The position numbers and the translations under genes were made by a program. From assembly GCA_028571685.1 (NCBI GenBank), contig CM053143.1, forward strand, positions 143,750,829 to 143,814,828: a DNA stretch of 64,000 nucleotides, in the 5' to 3' direction. This document shows, piece after piece, positions 1-11,720 of this stretch. Below the pieces are notes generated by a model. The model saw only the letters and a program-made list of their open reading frames with translations, was not told the origin of the DNA and did not search any database. The stretch comes from Heterohyrax brucei. Taxonomy: Eukaryota; Chordata; Mammalia; Hyracoidea; Procaviidae. Within the stretch, counting starts at the first letter, position 1. Each line of letters opens with the position of its first letter.

Positions 1-279
1 TTATGGCACATGCACACAATGGAACGCAACAACAAATAACGATGACAAATGCACGATACGTCATACAACACAGGTGAATCTGGAGGGCATTATGCAGAGT
101 GAAATAAATCAGTTACGAAAGGACCAAGATCATACAGGACCACTATTATAAAAACTCATGAAAAGGTTCACACACAGAAAAATTATTTGATGGTTACAAG
201 AGCAGGGAGGGAAATCCCTAACCAGATGGTAGAATAATGTCAGCCCTGGTGAAGGGAAGGGCAATATACAATATAGGGG

Positions 280-1150
280 AAGTCAGCATAGCTGGATCAA
301 ATCCAAAGTATAGAAGTTTCCTAGACACATCCAAATGCTTTGAGGGACCAGGTAGCTGGAGCTAGGGACCACAGTCTCAGGAATATTTAGGTCAACTGGT
401 TCATAAAGAAAATGATGTACATTCCACTTTGGTGAGTAGCACACAGGGTCTTAAAAGCTTGTGAGCAACCACTTAGGATGTCTATTGGTCCATCCCATCG
501 AGAACAAAGGAGAATGGAGAAAATCATAGACAAAAGGAAAACATTAGATCAAAGGGCTCAAAGACCACATGAAATAACAGTGCTGGTATACCTGGATGCC
601 CATCTAGTCTCCACCAGTCTGAGCCCAACAGAACCAGCTGGTGCCTGGCTACCACTAACAACTGCTCTGACATAGATCCCAACAGAGGGTCCTGGACAGA
701 ATTGGACAAAAGTGCAAAAGGGAATTCCAATTCATGACGGAAGACCAGACTCACCAGCCTGACAGCAACTGGAGGGACCCTGGAGAACTCTGGCCACCAG
801 ACCCTTTACTAACCCAGAAATGAAACCATTCTCAAAGCCCACTTTTCAGCAAAGATTAGACAAATGTATAAAATAAATCAACATACTTGCGAGGGATGAG
901 CTTCTTTTTTCAATGAAATATACAAGCCCAAATCGTCAACTTCTGTACAAAAGCAAGACAGGAAGACAGGAAGGGACAGGAACTGTATGATGAGCATAGA
1001 GAACATGAAGCAGAAAGAGGAAACGAGCATGCTCACACCAGGGAAAGTGCAACCAGTGTTGCAAAATGTTATGTGTATAAATTTTTGAATAAGAAATTAA
1101 CCTGATGTATAAACTTTCACCTAAAGCACAGTTAAAAAAAAAAAAAAAGC
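280..1150 (+). repeat. Unassigned dispersed repeat, copy 1
   Basis: One of four related copies in the window (others near 28560, 52990 and, inverted, 13140). Shared landmarks are GGGTCTTAAAAGCTTGTGAG near 447, a stretch on agreeing 'gaccagac' near 740, and a 3' end resembling AACTTTCACCTAAAGCAC followed by a run of A at about 1134-1148. The A-rich end suggests a retroposon. No open frame of meaningful length. I recognise it as a common repeat of elephant-type genomes but cannot name its family. Confidence 0.7.
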
Positions 1151-1214
1151 TGAAGGTGGGCCATGTTTTATTCATTTTATACATCCAGGATGCATTATGT
1201 CACTAGTTTCTATT

Positions 1215-1745
1215 AACCCATTAATTTATGCATTCATTCTATAAATATTTATCGCTCATCTATGATGCCAGTCACCTCTCAATGAAAGAGGGGTACATAA
1301 AACAGACAGGATCTTGGCTTGCATGAACTTTACTTGCATGAACTGTAGTTGAGGGATAAGTAGGATCTAAAAAGAATCCATAAACAAATAAGATGCTTCT
1401 TCACTGAGACACAGTTAATTAACATGCTTGACTGTTAACTGAAAGGCTGGCACTTAAGCCCACCCAGAAGTGTCTTAGGAAAAAGGCCTGGTGATCTACT
1501 TTTCGAACAGCAGTCACTGAAAACCCTAGGGAGTAGTTCTGACAACACGCATTGAGTCACCATGAATCAGGATCAGCTCAATGGCAACCAACGACAAGAC
1601 TGAGACAGGAAGAGAAGAGCCTAGCGTGAGGATGGAAAGCACTTTGGAATGGGTGGCAGGGATGGTTTCACTGAGACCTCAGTGACAAGAAGGAGCAGCC
1701 ATACAAAGATCTGAGGAAAGCATTTCTGGTAGAGTGGCCACTGCT
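1215..1745 (+). repeat. Ancient mammalian repeat, family not assigned
   Basis: 'attcattctataaatatttatcgctcatctatgatgccag' order at 1232 and GGAAAGCATTTCTGGTAGAG at 1715 resemble a widespread old repeat; split by the AfroSINE at 1410. Similar text at 2620-3060, 27880-28160 and 41250-41390. Confidence 0.4.
1410..1595 (+). mobile_element. AfroSINE, long form
   Basis: tRNA-like head (GACTGTTAACTGAAAGGCTG), then the middle block AAAAAGGCCTGGTGATCTAC that short copies lack, and a diverged tail around 1560-1590. Confidence 0.75.
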
Positions 1746-2204
1746 GAGTGAAACATACAGAAGATCATGCAAGCACAAACCCACTCTGGTTTACGAGGTA
1801 AGATTTCTATTTGTAAAACAGGTAATGTGAACCTAGAATTCATGAGTGCTGCGGAAGAATCTAACTCCCAAAGACAAGCATATCATTGCCAAGACCCTGC
1901 CTAAGATTCTAGCACTCTGGCTCTCAACTCGTCTCCCCATGAAAGATATCATCTTACAGTCTTCTATTTCTTAGACATTACAGCTCTCAGTGTGCTCCTA
2001 TGCTTAGCCTGGACTCCATAAACGGGCTATGGAATCACACACAAAATTTTTACAGGCACTCATTTTGAGGCCAAAGGATCAGTAGCTTTCTCGATGTAAT
2101 CTTTAGTCCTCAAAAATGATAAAATCAACTTGTTTAGAATTAAAGAGACTATGTCGTATTTCAAGGAGGATCATGACTTCTTTAGTGTAAATATAGCGCT
2201 GTTA

Positions 2205-2490
2205 CTAGCTGCCACTGGGTTGGCCCTTGACCCCTGGTAATCTCATATACAACACAATGGGACTGCGTAATATATATGATTTTCACTGGCTGGGAAGTAG
2301 ATCACCAAGCCTTTCTTTCTAATCTGTCATAGTCTGAAAGTTCTGCTGAAACATGTTCAGCACCACAGCAACAGACAAGCTTCCACTGAGAGATGGGTGA
2401 TAGTTGCCCATAAGGTACCCAGACCACATACTGAACCTGGGTCTCCCGCATGGAAGGCTAGGATTATACCACTGGACCACCACTGCCCTC
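2205..2490 (-). mobile_element. Chimeric SINE, tRNA-Gly-like head, copy 1
   Basis: On the minus strand the element starts with a tRNA-Gly-like promoter (GTGGTCCAGTGGTATAATCC as A box, then CATGCGGGAGACC and a B-box-like AGGTTCAG), continues with a body resembling the RTE 5' region, and ends with AfroSINE/RTE tail text. Related copy at 46800-47130. Confidence 0.6.
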
Positions 2491-2892
2491 AGTCTATATA
2501 CAGTGGTATAGTTTTCCAAAACATAAAACAACAATAAAAACTCCAAGGCATCCATGTAATCAGAAGGAACACAGCACATATGAAAACAGACTGAATGGGA
2601 ATACTGAGGTTGTTAAGCAGTTTCATTCATCTATACTTTTATCAAAAATGGATGTGCCAGATGGTGTACTGGATGCCGAGCATCAACAATGAAGAAGTCC
2701 TTGCTCTCAAGCAGCTAATAGTGCAATGCCAGAGGTGGAAACAAGGCAAATGGAGCGAAGAATGGATAAACACTGCTAATGGAAGCTGAGAGAAGGAAGG
2801 TCTGGGAAGTCTTATTAGGAGACGTGATATTTAAGGCAGTTCTTAAACAAAGAAATATTTCATCAGATTTAGGGGGTAGAGCTGGGTTACAA

Positions 2893-3037
2893 CAAAACCC
2901 ACTGCCACTGAGTCAATCCTGACTCACAGCAACCCTGTAGGACGGAGTAGAACTGCTCCACAGAGTTTAGAAGGAGTACCTGGAGGATTCGAACTGCTAA
3001 CGTTTACCACTTAATCACTACACCACTAGGCTTTCTA
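2893..3037 (-). mobile_element. AfroSINE, short form
   Basis: Reverse-oriented copy: tail complement CAACCCTGTAGGACGGAGTA first, then the short-form centre and the head complement ending ACACCACTAGG. Confidence 0.85.
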
Positions 3038-4429
3038 GAAGCAGGTGAGGAGGGAAATGACATAGATTAAGCACAAAACCATGAAACTAACAGGTAAATC
3101 ATTTGTTATGTAGACACTTCATTCAAGAAGAGGGTGAGGCTGATCAGGAAACCAAGCGGGAGGGCAGAGCACAGGCTAAGCTCGTTTTCAGTGACCTTGC
3201 TACCTCTGGCCAATCAGCTAACATGAGGTTAACTTCAGGCAGGTAGAAGTGTGGTAAAAGATCACAGACAGAAACTTTCCTATACTTCTTAGACAGCCTT
3301 GGAATGATTACAGAGCTGGGGCTGCATGCCTTCTTTTCTTAGGCGACAGGGAACCACTCAGTCTCAGTGTCTAAAAGGCTTGCTGTATGGCAAAGAGATG
3401 AAGTCACAAGCTTTGTGTCTTATGTGTCACAGAAGTGAGTGCAGTTGGACTGAAATGACCATTCTAGCTGTTGCAATTGCACTTTCATTGCCAACTTTGA
3501 AAGGAACCTGCAGATTCCTCTCAGCGATTTCTCCTCGACAAATCATACTCCTGGAGTCTATTCACACCATGTTTCTACTGGAAAAAAAAATCACACAGTA
3601 AACTCAGTGTGGATACACGAGGATTTCCAGAAGCTGATTTATTCTTGTCAAGTCCACAGGTCATCAACCAGTTTTTAGTGTCATGTCTGATAAACACTAG
3701 TCAATATCATGTGACAGGCAAAAAAAAGATGTTTATAGAATTAATTTTAGTACAATGCAACTTCTGACTTGTAACCCTTTCATACAAGCACCTTTCCTTG
3801 GCTTCTTCCCATGTTCCATATGGTCTTATACTTTTTCTGCTGTAAAATGAACTGGTTGATGATGGGTGTGACCCAAGGGCTAGTTTTCAACCCTTCTCTT
3901 GGGTACCCCAAAACACATGCTGCTGACCTGAAAATGCTGCTGAAATACCAGAAAATGTCCCTTTGGGGGCTAGGAGTTGGGAGGAGGACATAGGCTTTGT
4001 GGGATCCGAGGCAAGAAATATGGAAGCTTTGGAGGCCACACAAAAGTCATTTGAATTTTCCTATCATTTAGCCATACTTACCTATCTCCCAGATAACTGG
4101 GATCAGCTTTGCAGATTCTGAGAGTAAGCTGTAATCCTTCGACCAAGGTACAGACTTTTTCAGTCTCAGACATGATTGGCTCTGACCAGAAAAATATTAT
4201 TTGGGGAAATTATATGCTATGTCTCAACACTGAGTTGGGTCCACACATTAGGAAGTTGTGATTTTGTTTGCTTGACCTTCTAATTATGTGTGGCAATCAC
4301 ACTGAACGGAAATCATCTAGTCTCTTCAGAGGTAGAAAAGACAACTGTGTTGAGCTCTCTCGTGATTAGGAGGATGCTCTGTTATCAAACACTGTGGACG
4401 TGCACGACTAATCACGCATTCACACTTAC

Positions 4430-4668
4430 AATGGGGCTACTGAAAGCAGCCTGTCTGGAGTGAGGCACTTCACTGGCTCCTTCTCCACTTCCCACAGCAA
4501 AACAACTTCCAGAAAGACGGTACGAGGATTTCCTTCCGGAAGGGCCATGATGAGCTGTCCTCCAGCTGTGGGCCTTCAGTTTGGCCACGTTGCTTAGAGA
4601 GTCACTGGAGATGTCTGCAAAATCCTCATCTTCAGAGACAGCCTCCTGATAGGACTCCAGCCTCCTGG
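4430..4668 (-). CDS. ATP10D: ATP10D exon 10 (residues 466-545, variable part of the nucleotide-binding domain)
   Basis: This 239-nt exon begins with the last two bases of Ala466, then RRLESYQEAVSEDEDF, matching remembered human ATP10D, and ends with GEGASEVPHSRQAAFSSPI. The middle (about residues 483-520) is rich in Ser, Arg and His and has diverged strongly from human while keeping the same overall length of 80 residues. It belongs to the poorly ordered insertion near the start of the N domain typical of ATP10 proteins. The acceptor reads TTTCTAATCCCTCAG and the donor GTAAGT on 4429-4424. It ends in phase 0. The next exon should begin with Glu-Thr-Asp; I could not find it in 1-4429, so it must lie outside the window. 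Confidence 0.95.
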
Positions 4669-4759
4669 CTGAGGGATTAGAAATCAGACTGCATCATTAC
4701 CGGAGAAGAGAAGGACTATTGGCAAGCTGAATGTCAGGCAGTTAAACAGTTATTTCACA

Positions 4760-6840
4760 CCATCTTTTCACTTTCAAACTTAGCCTCCAAACCTTCTGTC
4801 CCCTTATGAACTTACTTCACACCTCACTGGAAACAAAGCAGAAGACAGCAGATACGAACTCTTTTTACCCCATCATCCCATCTATATACCTAAAGGTCCT
4901 GTACCCAGATCCCTTCCCTTTTGCTACTACAGAGGAAGTTTCCTTGCTTCTTTTCAAACACTAAACACTATTTGCAATTTGAATTCCACCCCTCTACCTT
5001 TTTTCAAGGACGTCACTCTTAGAATTCCCAGATTTCTCTTCAACTAATTCCTGTCCCCATCTCCCCACCTACACTGCTTTTGTCAAGGTCATCAACAAGC
5101 TCTAGATGTGGCCAAACCAAATGATCTCATCTCTGTCCTTAGCAACAACCAACATGTTGGCCACTCTCTCCTTGAAGTGCCTTGTGCCTGAGTGTGTGTT
5201 TGTTTAAACCACACTTTGCTGGTTTTCCCCCTATTTTTCTACTCCAGTAACTGCTCCTTCTTCGTCTCTCTTTCTTGTCCAAAATATTAGAGAATATTAG
5301 AATATTAGAGCCTCCTTCCTTCTCCACCTACACACACTCTTGGTGATCTTATATTTTGATGTACATGACCCCACCCCCATCCACATTTTCAGCTCTGATT
5401 TCTACTTGGAATCCAGACTCATCTCTCACTCTCCACTTAGCACTTTCCGCTGGATGTCTAGAGGTTCTTCCAGCCGATACCCATCTGCATGGTTTCTCTC
5501 CTCCTTCCTTCCTGTCTCTCACTCGCCATGTGTCACCTTCTCAGTGAAGACTTTTCAGTTTTGACCACACTATTTACTACCAATTTTAACCCAACATTCT
5601 GTATTATTTCTTCCCTTGTTTATTTCACACTATAGTACTTACTGCTATTCTACACACCACGTATTTTACTTAGTTTTATTTTTTGAGCCCTCCAATAGAA
5701 TATAAACTTCAAAAGTGCCCAGAATTTGGTCTCACTTGTTCAGTGATATCTCCAGAGCCAAAAAAGTGGCCAAAAGATACTAAATATTTCTTCAGGGGGA
5801 AAAAAAAAAAAAGAATAGGTGATCTAAATTTAACACAACAAAACAATAACTCTCTTCTTCTCCCAGCCTTGCTTTCTCTGGCCTTCTCCATCTTTGTTAA
5901 GTGGTATCTCTATCTAGTTGCTTAATCTGCAAATCTAGGATTCTCCTCCATTTCTTTCTTCTTCCCCATCTCCATATTCCAACCATCAGCAACACCTCTC
6001 CACTACTCACCCACTCCCTTCACTTCTCTCCCTCTCCACTATCTTAGTCCGAGCCACCATCATCTCTCAACTGGACCAGCGCAACAGCCCCCTAACTGGT
6101 CTCCTTGCCTCGCTGCTCCATTCCTCAAAGAGTAGCTAGAGTGATCTTCCTAAGGGGTCAAGCAGATCAGATGACTCCCTGCATACAACTCTCCAGTGGC
6201 TCCCAAACACAGAGACAAAATCTGAACTTCTTATCCTGGCTTACTCATTTAGAAACAAAAACAAAAAAGCTGTTGCTGTTGAGTCATTTCTGACTACATG
6301 ACCAAGCAGAGCTGCCCCACTGCGTCCCCAAGGAGCAGTTGGTGGATTCAATGCGCCAACTTTTTGGTTAGCAGCTCTAACTCTTACATGACTCAAAATG
6401 TTCTGAACTCTCTCCTTCCTGTTCCACCTTCCACGTCTCCCACTAAAATCCAGCCTCACTGGCCTTCCCTCTTTTCTTTGAAAACCGCCAAGGTGACTCC
6501 AGCCTGAAGCTCTCTATACTAACTGCTCCCTGTGACTGCAAGGCTAGGGCCCCTTCAAGATTTTGTTGTTTGGATATAGGCTCTAATGTCCTCTTCAGAC
6601 AGCCCTCATCTGACCATTCAAAGCTACCTCCATTCATTCTGTATCATACTGGCCTATTTTAATTCTCTCAAAAGTCTTTAAACATGATTCAACAATTTTC
6701 TTGATTTAAAAATATTAATTATGTTTAAGTAGCTTCTCCACTATAAGCTCTGTGAGAACAGGAAGGCTGTTTGTTGTGTTTAGCACTGTATCCAGTGTCT
6801 GAAATACAGAGTAGACAATCAATAAATGCATGTTAGATTG
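4760..6840 (+). mobile_element. LINE2 (L2) relic, 3' part
   Basis: Pyrimidine-rich text typical of old CR1/L2: 'tcaaggtcatcaacaagctc' near 5084, CTCTCAACTGGACCAGCGCA near 6065, 'ctagagtgatcttcctaa' near 6135, and the 3' end 'caatcaataaatgcatgtta' near 6820. Divided by an AfroSINE at 6255. Highly decayed; no coding capacity. Confidence 0.7.
6255..6390 (-). mobile_element. AfroSINE inserted in a LINE2
   Basis: Reverse copy (TTGCTGTTGAGTCATTTCTG to TTTTTGGTTAGCAGCTCTA) that splits the L2 3' region. Confidence 0.8.
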
Positions 6841-6900
6841 CTAGGTGTTTGCATTTGGGCCAAGTCTACCTAATAAATTAAGCATGACTACGGGCATGTT

Positions 6901-7045
6901 GGAAACCCTGGTGGTGTAGTGGTTAAGTGCTATAGCTGCTAACCGAAAGGCTGGCAGTTCCAATCCGCCAAGTGCTTCTTGGAAACTCTCTGAGGCAGTT
7001 CTACTCTGTCCTACAAGGTTACTATGAATTAGAGAGCTGGATTTT
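6901..7045 (+). mobile_element. AfroSINE, short form
   Basis: Starts GGAAACCCTGGTGGTGTAGT; tail replaced after ACTATGAATTAGAGAG. Confidence 0.85.
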
Positions 7046-7067
7046 TTTTTTTGGTATGGGTATGTTA

Positions 7068-7250
7068 GGAGACCTGGTGGTGGATAAGTTCTTGGCTGCT
7101 AACCGAAAAGTCAGTAATTCAAATCCACCAGCCACTCTGTGGGAGAAAGATGGTTGCAGTCCGCATCTATGAAGCTTCACCGTCTTGGAAACCCTACTCT
7201 ATCTCATAGGGTTGCTATGAGTCAGAAATGACCTGGTAACAAAAGGGTTT
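7068..7250 (+). mobile_element. AfroSINE, variant with GAGAAAGATG centre
   Basis: Third subtype: after the head comes GTGGGAGAAAGATGGTTGCA rather than the short-form centre, then a normal tail. It lies directly after the copy at 6901. Confidence 0.8.
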
Positions 7251-7399
7251 CTTTCTTTCTTTCTTTTTTTATGCACAAGTTACTTTACAAAAAGAAAGCA
7301 ATTTCTATATTCTATGTATCTTGATAATTTTTGTCTGTATTTGTTAAGGACAAGGAGAGGCTGAGAGGCAATAGTATGATCCTGTGTTCTAAGACTATC

Positions 7400-7520
7400 T
7401 CTTCTGAAGACCGCGCTGCCCTCAGCAAATCCTTTGCTCTGGGCCTCTATTTACTCACTGGAAGAATGAACAACTGATTCAATGATTTTTGAGATCCTTT
7501 CCAGTTCTGTAAGTTTAATT
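7400..7520 (+). mobile_element. MIR-type SINE relic
   Basis: CTCTGGGCCTCTATTTACTC then GAGATCCTTTCCAGTTCTGT, the MIR/MIR3 3' half. Confidence 0.5.
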
Positions 7521-7570
7521 ACCTTCTCTGCTTAAATAATACAGTAATTTCTTTTCTGTGCACCTTATAA

Positions 7571-7730
7571 GACCAAAAATCCAAGCCCACTGCTGTTGAG
7601 TCTATTCCGACTCACAGCGACTGTACAGAACAGAGTAGAACTGCTCCATAGAGTTTCCAAGGAGTGCCTGGTAGATTCAAACTGCCAACTGTTTGGTTGG
7701 CAGATGTAGCACTTAACCACTACGCCAGCA
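7571..7730 (-). mobile_element. AfroSINE, short form
   Basis: Reverse copy, CCCACTGCTGTTGAGTCTAT to CACTACGCCAGCAGG. Confidence 0.87.
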
Positions 7731-8076
7731 GGAGACAGGAAATTACTGTTCCCCTGAATGGCCTTTCAGCTTCAAGAATTCCTACCTCCTTCAGTCTTAC
7801 CTGTGTTTCCCTGGAATGCCCGTTCTCATCCTCTCTACCTACAAAGCCAGTGCTCTGAGTCCTTATGCCTTACTGTTCCTAAGTACGGCCACTTATGCTA
7901 GAGTGCTTATTCCTTATAGTTTCACTTGGCCAATCTCCCTATAAATAAGTAAATATTTGTTAAATAAAACAGCTTATGAATGCAATATGCCCAGCTAATA
8001 TTTAATAATTCAAGTGCCTTATTCTCACCAAGTACATAGTTATGTCATATACGTCTGTACATATCCATATGTATAA

Positions 8077-8222
8077 GGAAACCCTGGTGGCTTAGTGGTT
8101 AAGAGGTGTAGCTGCTAACCAAAACGTCAGCACTTCTAAGCTACCAGACACTCCTTGGAAATGTCATAGGACAGTTCTACAGGGTCACTAGGAATCAGAA
8201 TTAACTGGACAGCGATGGGTAA
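8077..8222 (+). mobile_element. AfroSINE, short form
   Basis: Begins GGAAACCCTGGTGGCTTAG; the tail is followed at once by a TG-rich microsatellite. Confidence 0.85.
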
Positions 8223-8225
8223 CAT

Positions 8226-8300
8226 ATGTATGTATGTGTGTGTGTGTATGGCAACGGGAGGGTAGGGGTGTGTGTGTGTGTGTGTGTATGTGTACATATA
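8226..8300. repeat. TG-rich microsatellite
   Basis: Interrupted (TG)n and (TATG)n directly after an AfroSINE tail. Confidence 0.9.
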
Positions 8301-8353
8301 CACCCTCTCATTGCCACTGAGTTGAAAGAGAGAGCAAGAATGCACATGCATAT

Positions 8354-8560
8354 AGTTGATACAGTGGTTAAGCACTCAGCTTATAACCAAAAGGTCAGTG
8401 GCTCAAACATACCAGTGATTGTGTGGGAGAAAGATGTGGCAATCTGCTTCCATAAAGATTTACAGCGTTGGAAACCCTATGGGACTACTGTCCTATGCCA
8501 AGCTAATAGGGTTGTTATAAGTCAGAATCTACTTGACTGTGGTGGTTTTGGTTTGTTTAT
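8354..8560 (+). mobile_element. AfroSINE, variant with GAGAAAGATG centre
   Basis: Same subtype as 7068: TGTGGGAGAAAGATGTGGCA and TTTACAGCGTTGGAAACCCT, then the tail. Confidence 0.82.
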
Positions 8561-8629
8561 ATACTATTTTGAGTTCATATATATATGTATGTATCTATAT
8601 ATATGCATATTCTCACTCCATCTTCAAAA

Positions 8630-8790
8630 CATTGTCATAAGGTAGCAGCTATCACTCTTCCCTTTTGCTGCTCAGTTGACAAAGACCCAGAGAGATTAAG
8701 TACTTTGACCATGGTTAAACAGCTAATGGAGGGCACAGCTAGGATTTGAACTTAAGTCTCTTGACTTCAGAGCTAGTCCACCTACCCACT
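8630..8790 (-). mobile_element. MIR relic
   Basis: Complement of MIR: CCCAGAGAGATTAAGTACTT, AGCTAGGATTTGAACTTAAG. Confidence 0.6.
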
Positions 8791-8849
8791 ACAGTATATA
8801 GCTCAGTAGCAGTGACCTGTATATAATGGGTTATCTCAGTGAACAAGAC

Positions 8850-9043
8850 TAAATATGCCCCCAGGGAACATTTGTCAATAGCTATAGATATACTTGGTTG
8901 TCACAGTTAGGGGAGGGCTGCAATTGCTGTTCAGTGAGCAGGAGCCAAGGATACTGTTAAACATCCCACAATACACAGGATAGCCATTCACAACAGGGTG
9001 ATCTAGCCCTAAATGTCCAATAGTGCTGAGGTTGAGAAATCCT
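8850..9043 (+). mobile_element. MER20 hAT-type transposon
   Basis: TTGGTTGTCACAGTTAGGGG, AAACATCCCACAATACACAG and AATAGTGCTGAGGTTGAGAA follow the MER20 consensus in order. Confidence 0.75.
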
Positions 9044-9641
9044 TCGGTAGTTCAAAACATGTATCGATGATCCGAGACAATTAAAAAAAAAATAAACAGA
9101 TTACTACAAAACAGATTACTACAGACACGAATCAGAATCTTGTAACTTCTCTTAGTCATCACTATGGAAATCAGTCATCATGCAACAATATAATTAGTAT
9201 AATGTCAGATACTCAGCTCTTATTGTACAGCTTGCTCAGTGAGTAGAACTGCAGGAGTGGAATCAAGAAGATACACAGTGACTTAACCTTTAATCATAGA
9301 GCAGACAGCTGGAAGTAGTAAACAGGTCAGTAAAGTTACACTATGATGCAGAAAACAAAACTAAGGGAACCACATTCACCACTCAGTAAATTTTGTTCTT
9401 CAAAAACTGGTGATGAGAAGGTTGTACTATATTGATAAACAAGGCCTATCCAATGGTCATTAAAACTTTTTAACACTTCTGTTAAAGTGGTTCAAATCAT
9501 TTCGATGAACACCTCAAAGTAGCACAAAAATCTTTGCTTTCTCATTCATAGGAGAAAACATACAAATTCTCTGAAAGCTTCCTTTGTCTGAAGTTGGTAC
9601 TATGTCAACTACTTCATTTTTCTTCCTAATTTAATCTCTGT

Positions 9642-9810
9642 GGAAACTCTGGTGGCATAGTGGTTAGGTGCTACAGCTGCTAACCAAAAGGTCAGCAGTT
9701 TGAATCTGCCAGGAGCTCCTTAGAAACTCTATGGAGCAATTCTACCCTGTTCTATAGAGTTGCTATGAGTTGGAATCAACTTGATGGTGGCAGGTTTTGT
9801 TTTGTTTTTT
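9642..9810 (+). mobile_element. AfroSINE, short form
   Basis: Complete copy from GGAAACTCTGGTGGCATAG to GTTGGAATCAACTTGATGG with a TTTTGT-rich end. Confidence 0.88.
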
Positions 9811-10439
9811 ATTTAATCCCTAATCTGCCATCTCTTCCTACTCCCTTCTTCAAATACCCAGTATCTTTTTCATAACCTACTGTGTTCATTAATTTTGTAT
9901 CTGGAAGAAGTGAGCATGAGATTATGGAAGGATAACAACAAAAATTTATCACACATTTCACTGTGATCTCCAAAGATCCCCAAACAGAAGTGAACACTCT
10001 GATGGGCTTCCCTCAACTTCATCAGTGCCACAGTCTCCATATACACCTTTTGTTATGAACTAATCTCCCAAACATTTGCAGTGTTTTTACTTTCACCTGT
10101 CCGATAAGCAGCACACTCAGCTTTCTTCCAACTGTATCATCCACATATATTTCATACATAAACTTTTTTTGTTCTAAACTAATTCCTCTTATTTCCAGTA
10201 TGGCAAGAAAGCCTATTACTATGCCTTCAAGGCCCCAAATGTTGATCAGTACAAAATCCACCTCCAACAACTAGGTGCCTCAAAACCAAAATACTGAGGA
10301 ACAAGAACACTGACTTGAATTACATAAAACTTAACATGGTAATTTTATGTTTACATGTCTACTCACCACACCGGAGCATGTACTCTTTAAGAGCCAGAAC
10401 TATTTCTTATTTCAATAATAATAATTAAACTAGTAATAG

Positions 10440-10625
10440 CACAGCTGATACTCATAGAGAACTTACCATGTGCCAGGCTCTGTTCCAAATGCTTTCATAT
10501 GAATTATCTCACCCTTTTAGCTACCCTATAAAGTAGATCGTCATTAATCTCTTTTTATTGAGGCACAGAGAAATCAGACAGCACATAGCCCGTGGAGATT
10601 TAGGCTCAGGCAGCCTGACTGTTCT
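10440..10625 (-). mobile_element. MIR relic
   Basis: CTTACCATGTGCCAGGCTCT, CTATAAAGTAGATCGTCATT, GAGGCACAGAGAAATCAGAC. Confidence 0.6.
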
Positions 10626-10934
10626 TAGAAACTATCCAGTGTTGACCTCACATATAACAGACTCATGAACTGTTCGCCAGAAAAGCATTTCCAGACAAAT
10701 TCAAACTGGGAAACATTGTACAAAATACCTGAACAGTATGCCTCGAAACTGTCAAGGTCACCAAAACAAGTCTGAGAAACTGTCACCGTCTGAAGAGCCC
10801 AAACAATGAGCAAGTGTAATGTGGTATTTTTACGGGATCCTGAGACAGAAAAAGGCCACTGGAGAAATACTAAGGAAATCTGAACTCAGTACAGACCTTA
10901 GCTAATAATAATGTACCTAAATATTTGTTTTCTG

Positions 10935-11080
10935 TTAGTGCTGTTAGCTGTCATGGAGTTGGTTCTGATTTATAATGACCCAATGTGACCGAGTAGAACT
11001 ACCTCATAATGTTTCTTAGGCTGTAGTGTTTAAGGTAACAGACTGCTGGATCCTTTCTTCTGCAGATTCTGTGGTAGGTT
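10935..11080 (-). mobile_element. AfroSINE-like relic
   Basis: Old reverse copy; only the tail part (GAGTTGGTTCTGATTTATAA, then CGAGTAGAACTACCTC) is clear. Confidence 0.5.
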
Positions 11081-11264
11081 TGAAAGGTTCACTTTTATAT
11101 TACACCAATATAAGATAAAAAGAAAACTGGGTCTGGAGGTATACTGGAACCTTCAGCATTATCTTCATACCTTTTCTGTAAATCTAAAATTTTGCTAAAA
11201 TAAAAAATTATTTTAAAAAAGTCATTCTCTCTAGTAGTCTTTTTAAACAGTGCTTAAAAAAATT

Positions 11265-11420
11265 AACATCCATATAAACCACTTGGGGATCTTGTTAAAA
11301 TGCAGATTCAGACAGAGGCTCTGAAGTTGGAAGATTTTGCATTTCTAAGACACTCCCCTGTGTTCCTTCTGTTGCTAGTCCCATAATGCTCACTTCTAAG
11401 TTGCAAGGTTTTGAACACAG
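11265..11420 (+). mobile_element. MER5-like hAT relic
   Basis: 'aaaccacttggggatcttgttaaaatgcagattc' order near 11277 resembles MER5A. Confidence 0.5.
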
Positions 11421-11668
11421 GATGGTATTGTCAGTGTGTTTAGTTTAGCTGCATAGGAGTTAGGGGTTATTTCAAAGCAGCAATGTTTACAGAAATGTCT
11501 CCTACACAATACTTTTCCTAGAAAACCTTGACAGGACTGGCCATTAAAACTCAGATAATAATGTTAAATAATCTTCATTTCAGTAAAAATACTGTGTCAG
11601 CATTAACGTCTAGACAGAACTGATTCTCACATTTACCCACTTTCCCATTCAAAGAGTGTGTTTGTGGT

Positions 11669-11720
11669 TGTGTGTGTGTGTGTGTGCACGCACACTTGTG
11701 TATGTGTGCACATGTGTTTA
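11669..11720. repeat. TG-rich microsatellite
   Basis: (TG)n, then alternating CACGCACAC and TGTGTG; purine-pyrimidine alternation throughout. Confidence 0.85.

Larger units (their letters stand above)
1..4429 (-). other. ATP10D: ATP10D intron 10 (partial)
   Basis: Inferred intron downstream of exon 10. It contains a copy of the unassigned dispersed repeat (about 280-1150), three SINE-type insertions and ancient repeat relics near 1215-1745 and 2620-3060. No exon candidate matching the following ATP10D segment was seen. 3100-4429 shows no feature I can name. Confidence 0.8.

Noticed and set aside
2440..2490. A possible tRNA-Gly gene on the minus strand.
   Set aside because: Only the promoter half is tRNA-like; it lacks an acceptor stem partner and continues into SINE body.
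1..4429. The next ATP10D exon (beginning Glu-Thr-Asp).
   Set aside because: I scanned the minus strand for the expected segment and found no match; it must lie beyond the left end.
8226..8645. A 139-codon plus-strand open frame.
   Set aside because: It is made of a TG microsatellite (poly Val-Cys) followed by an AfroSINE.
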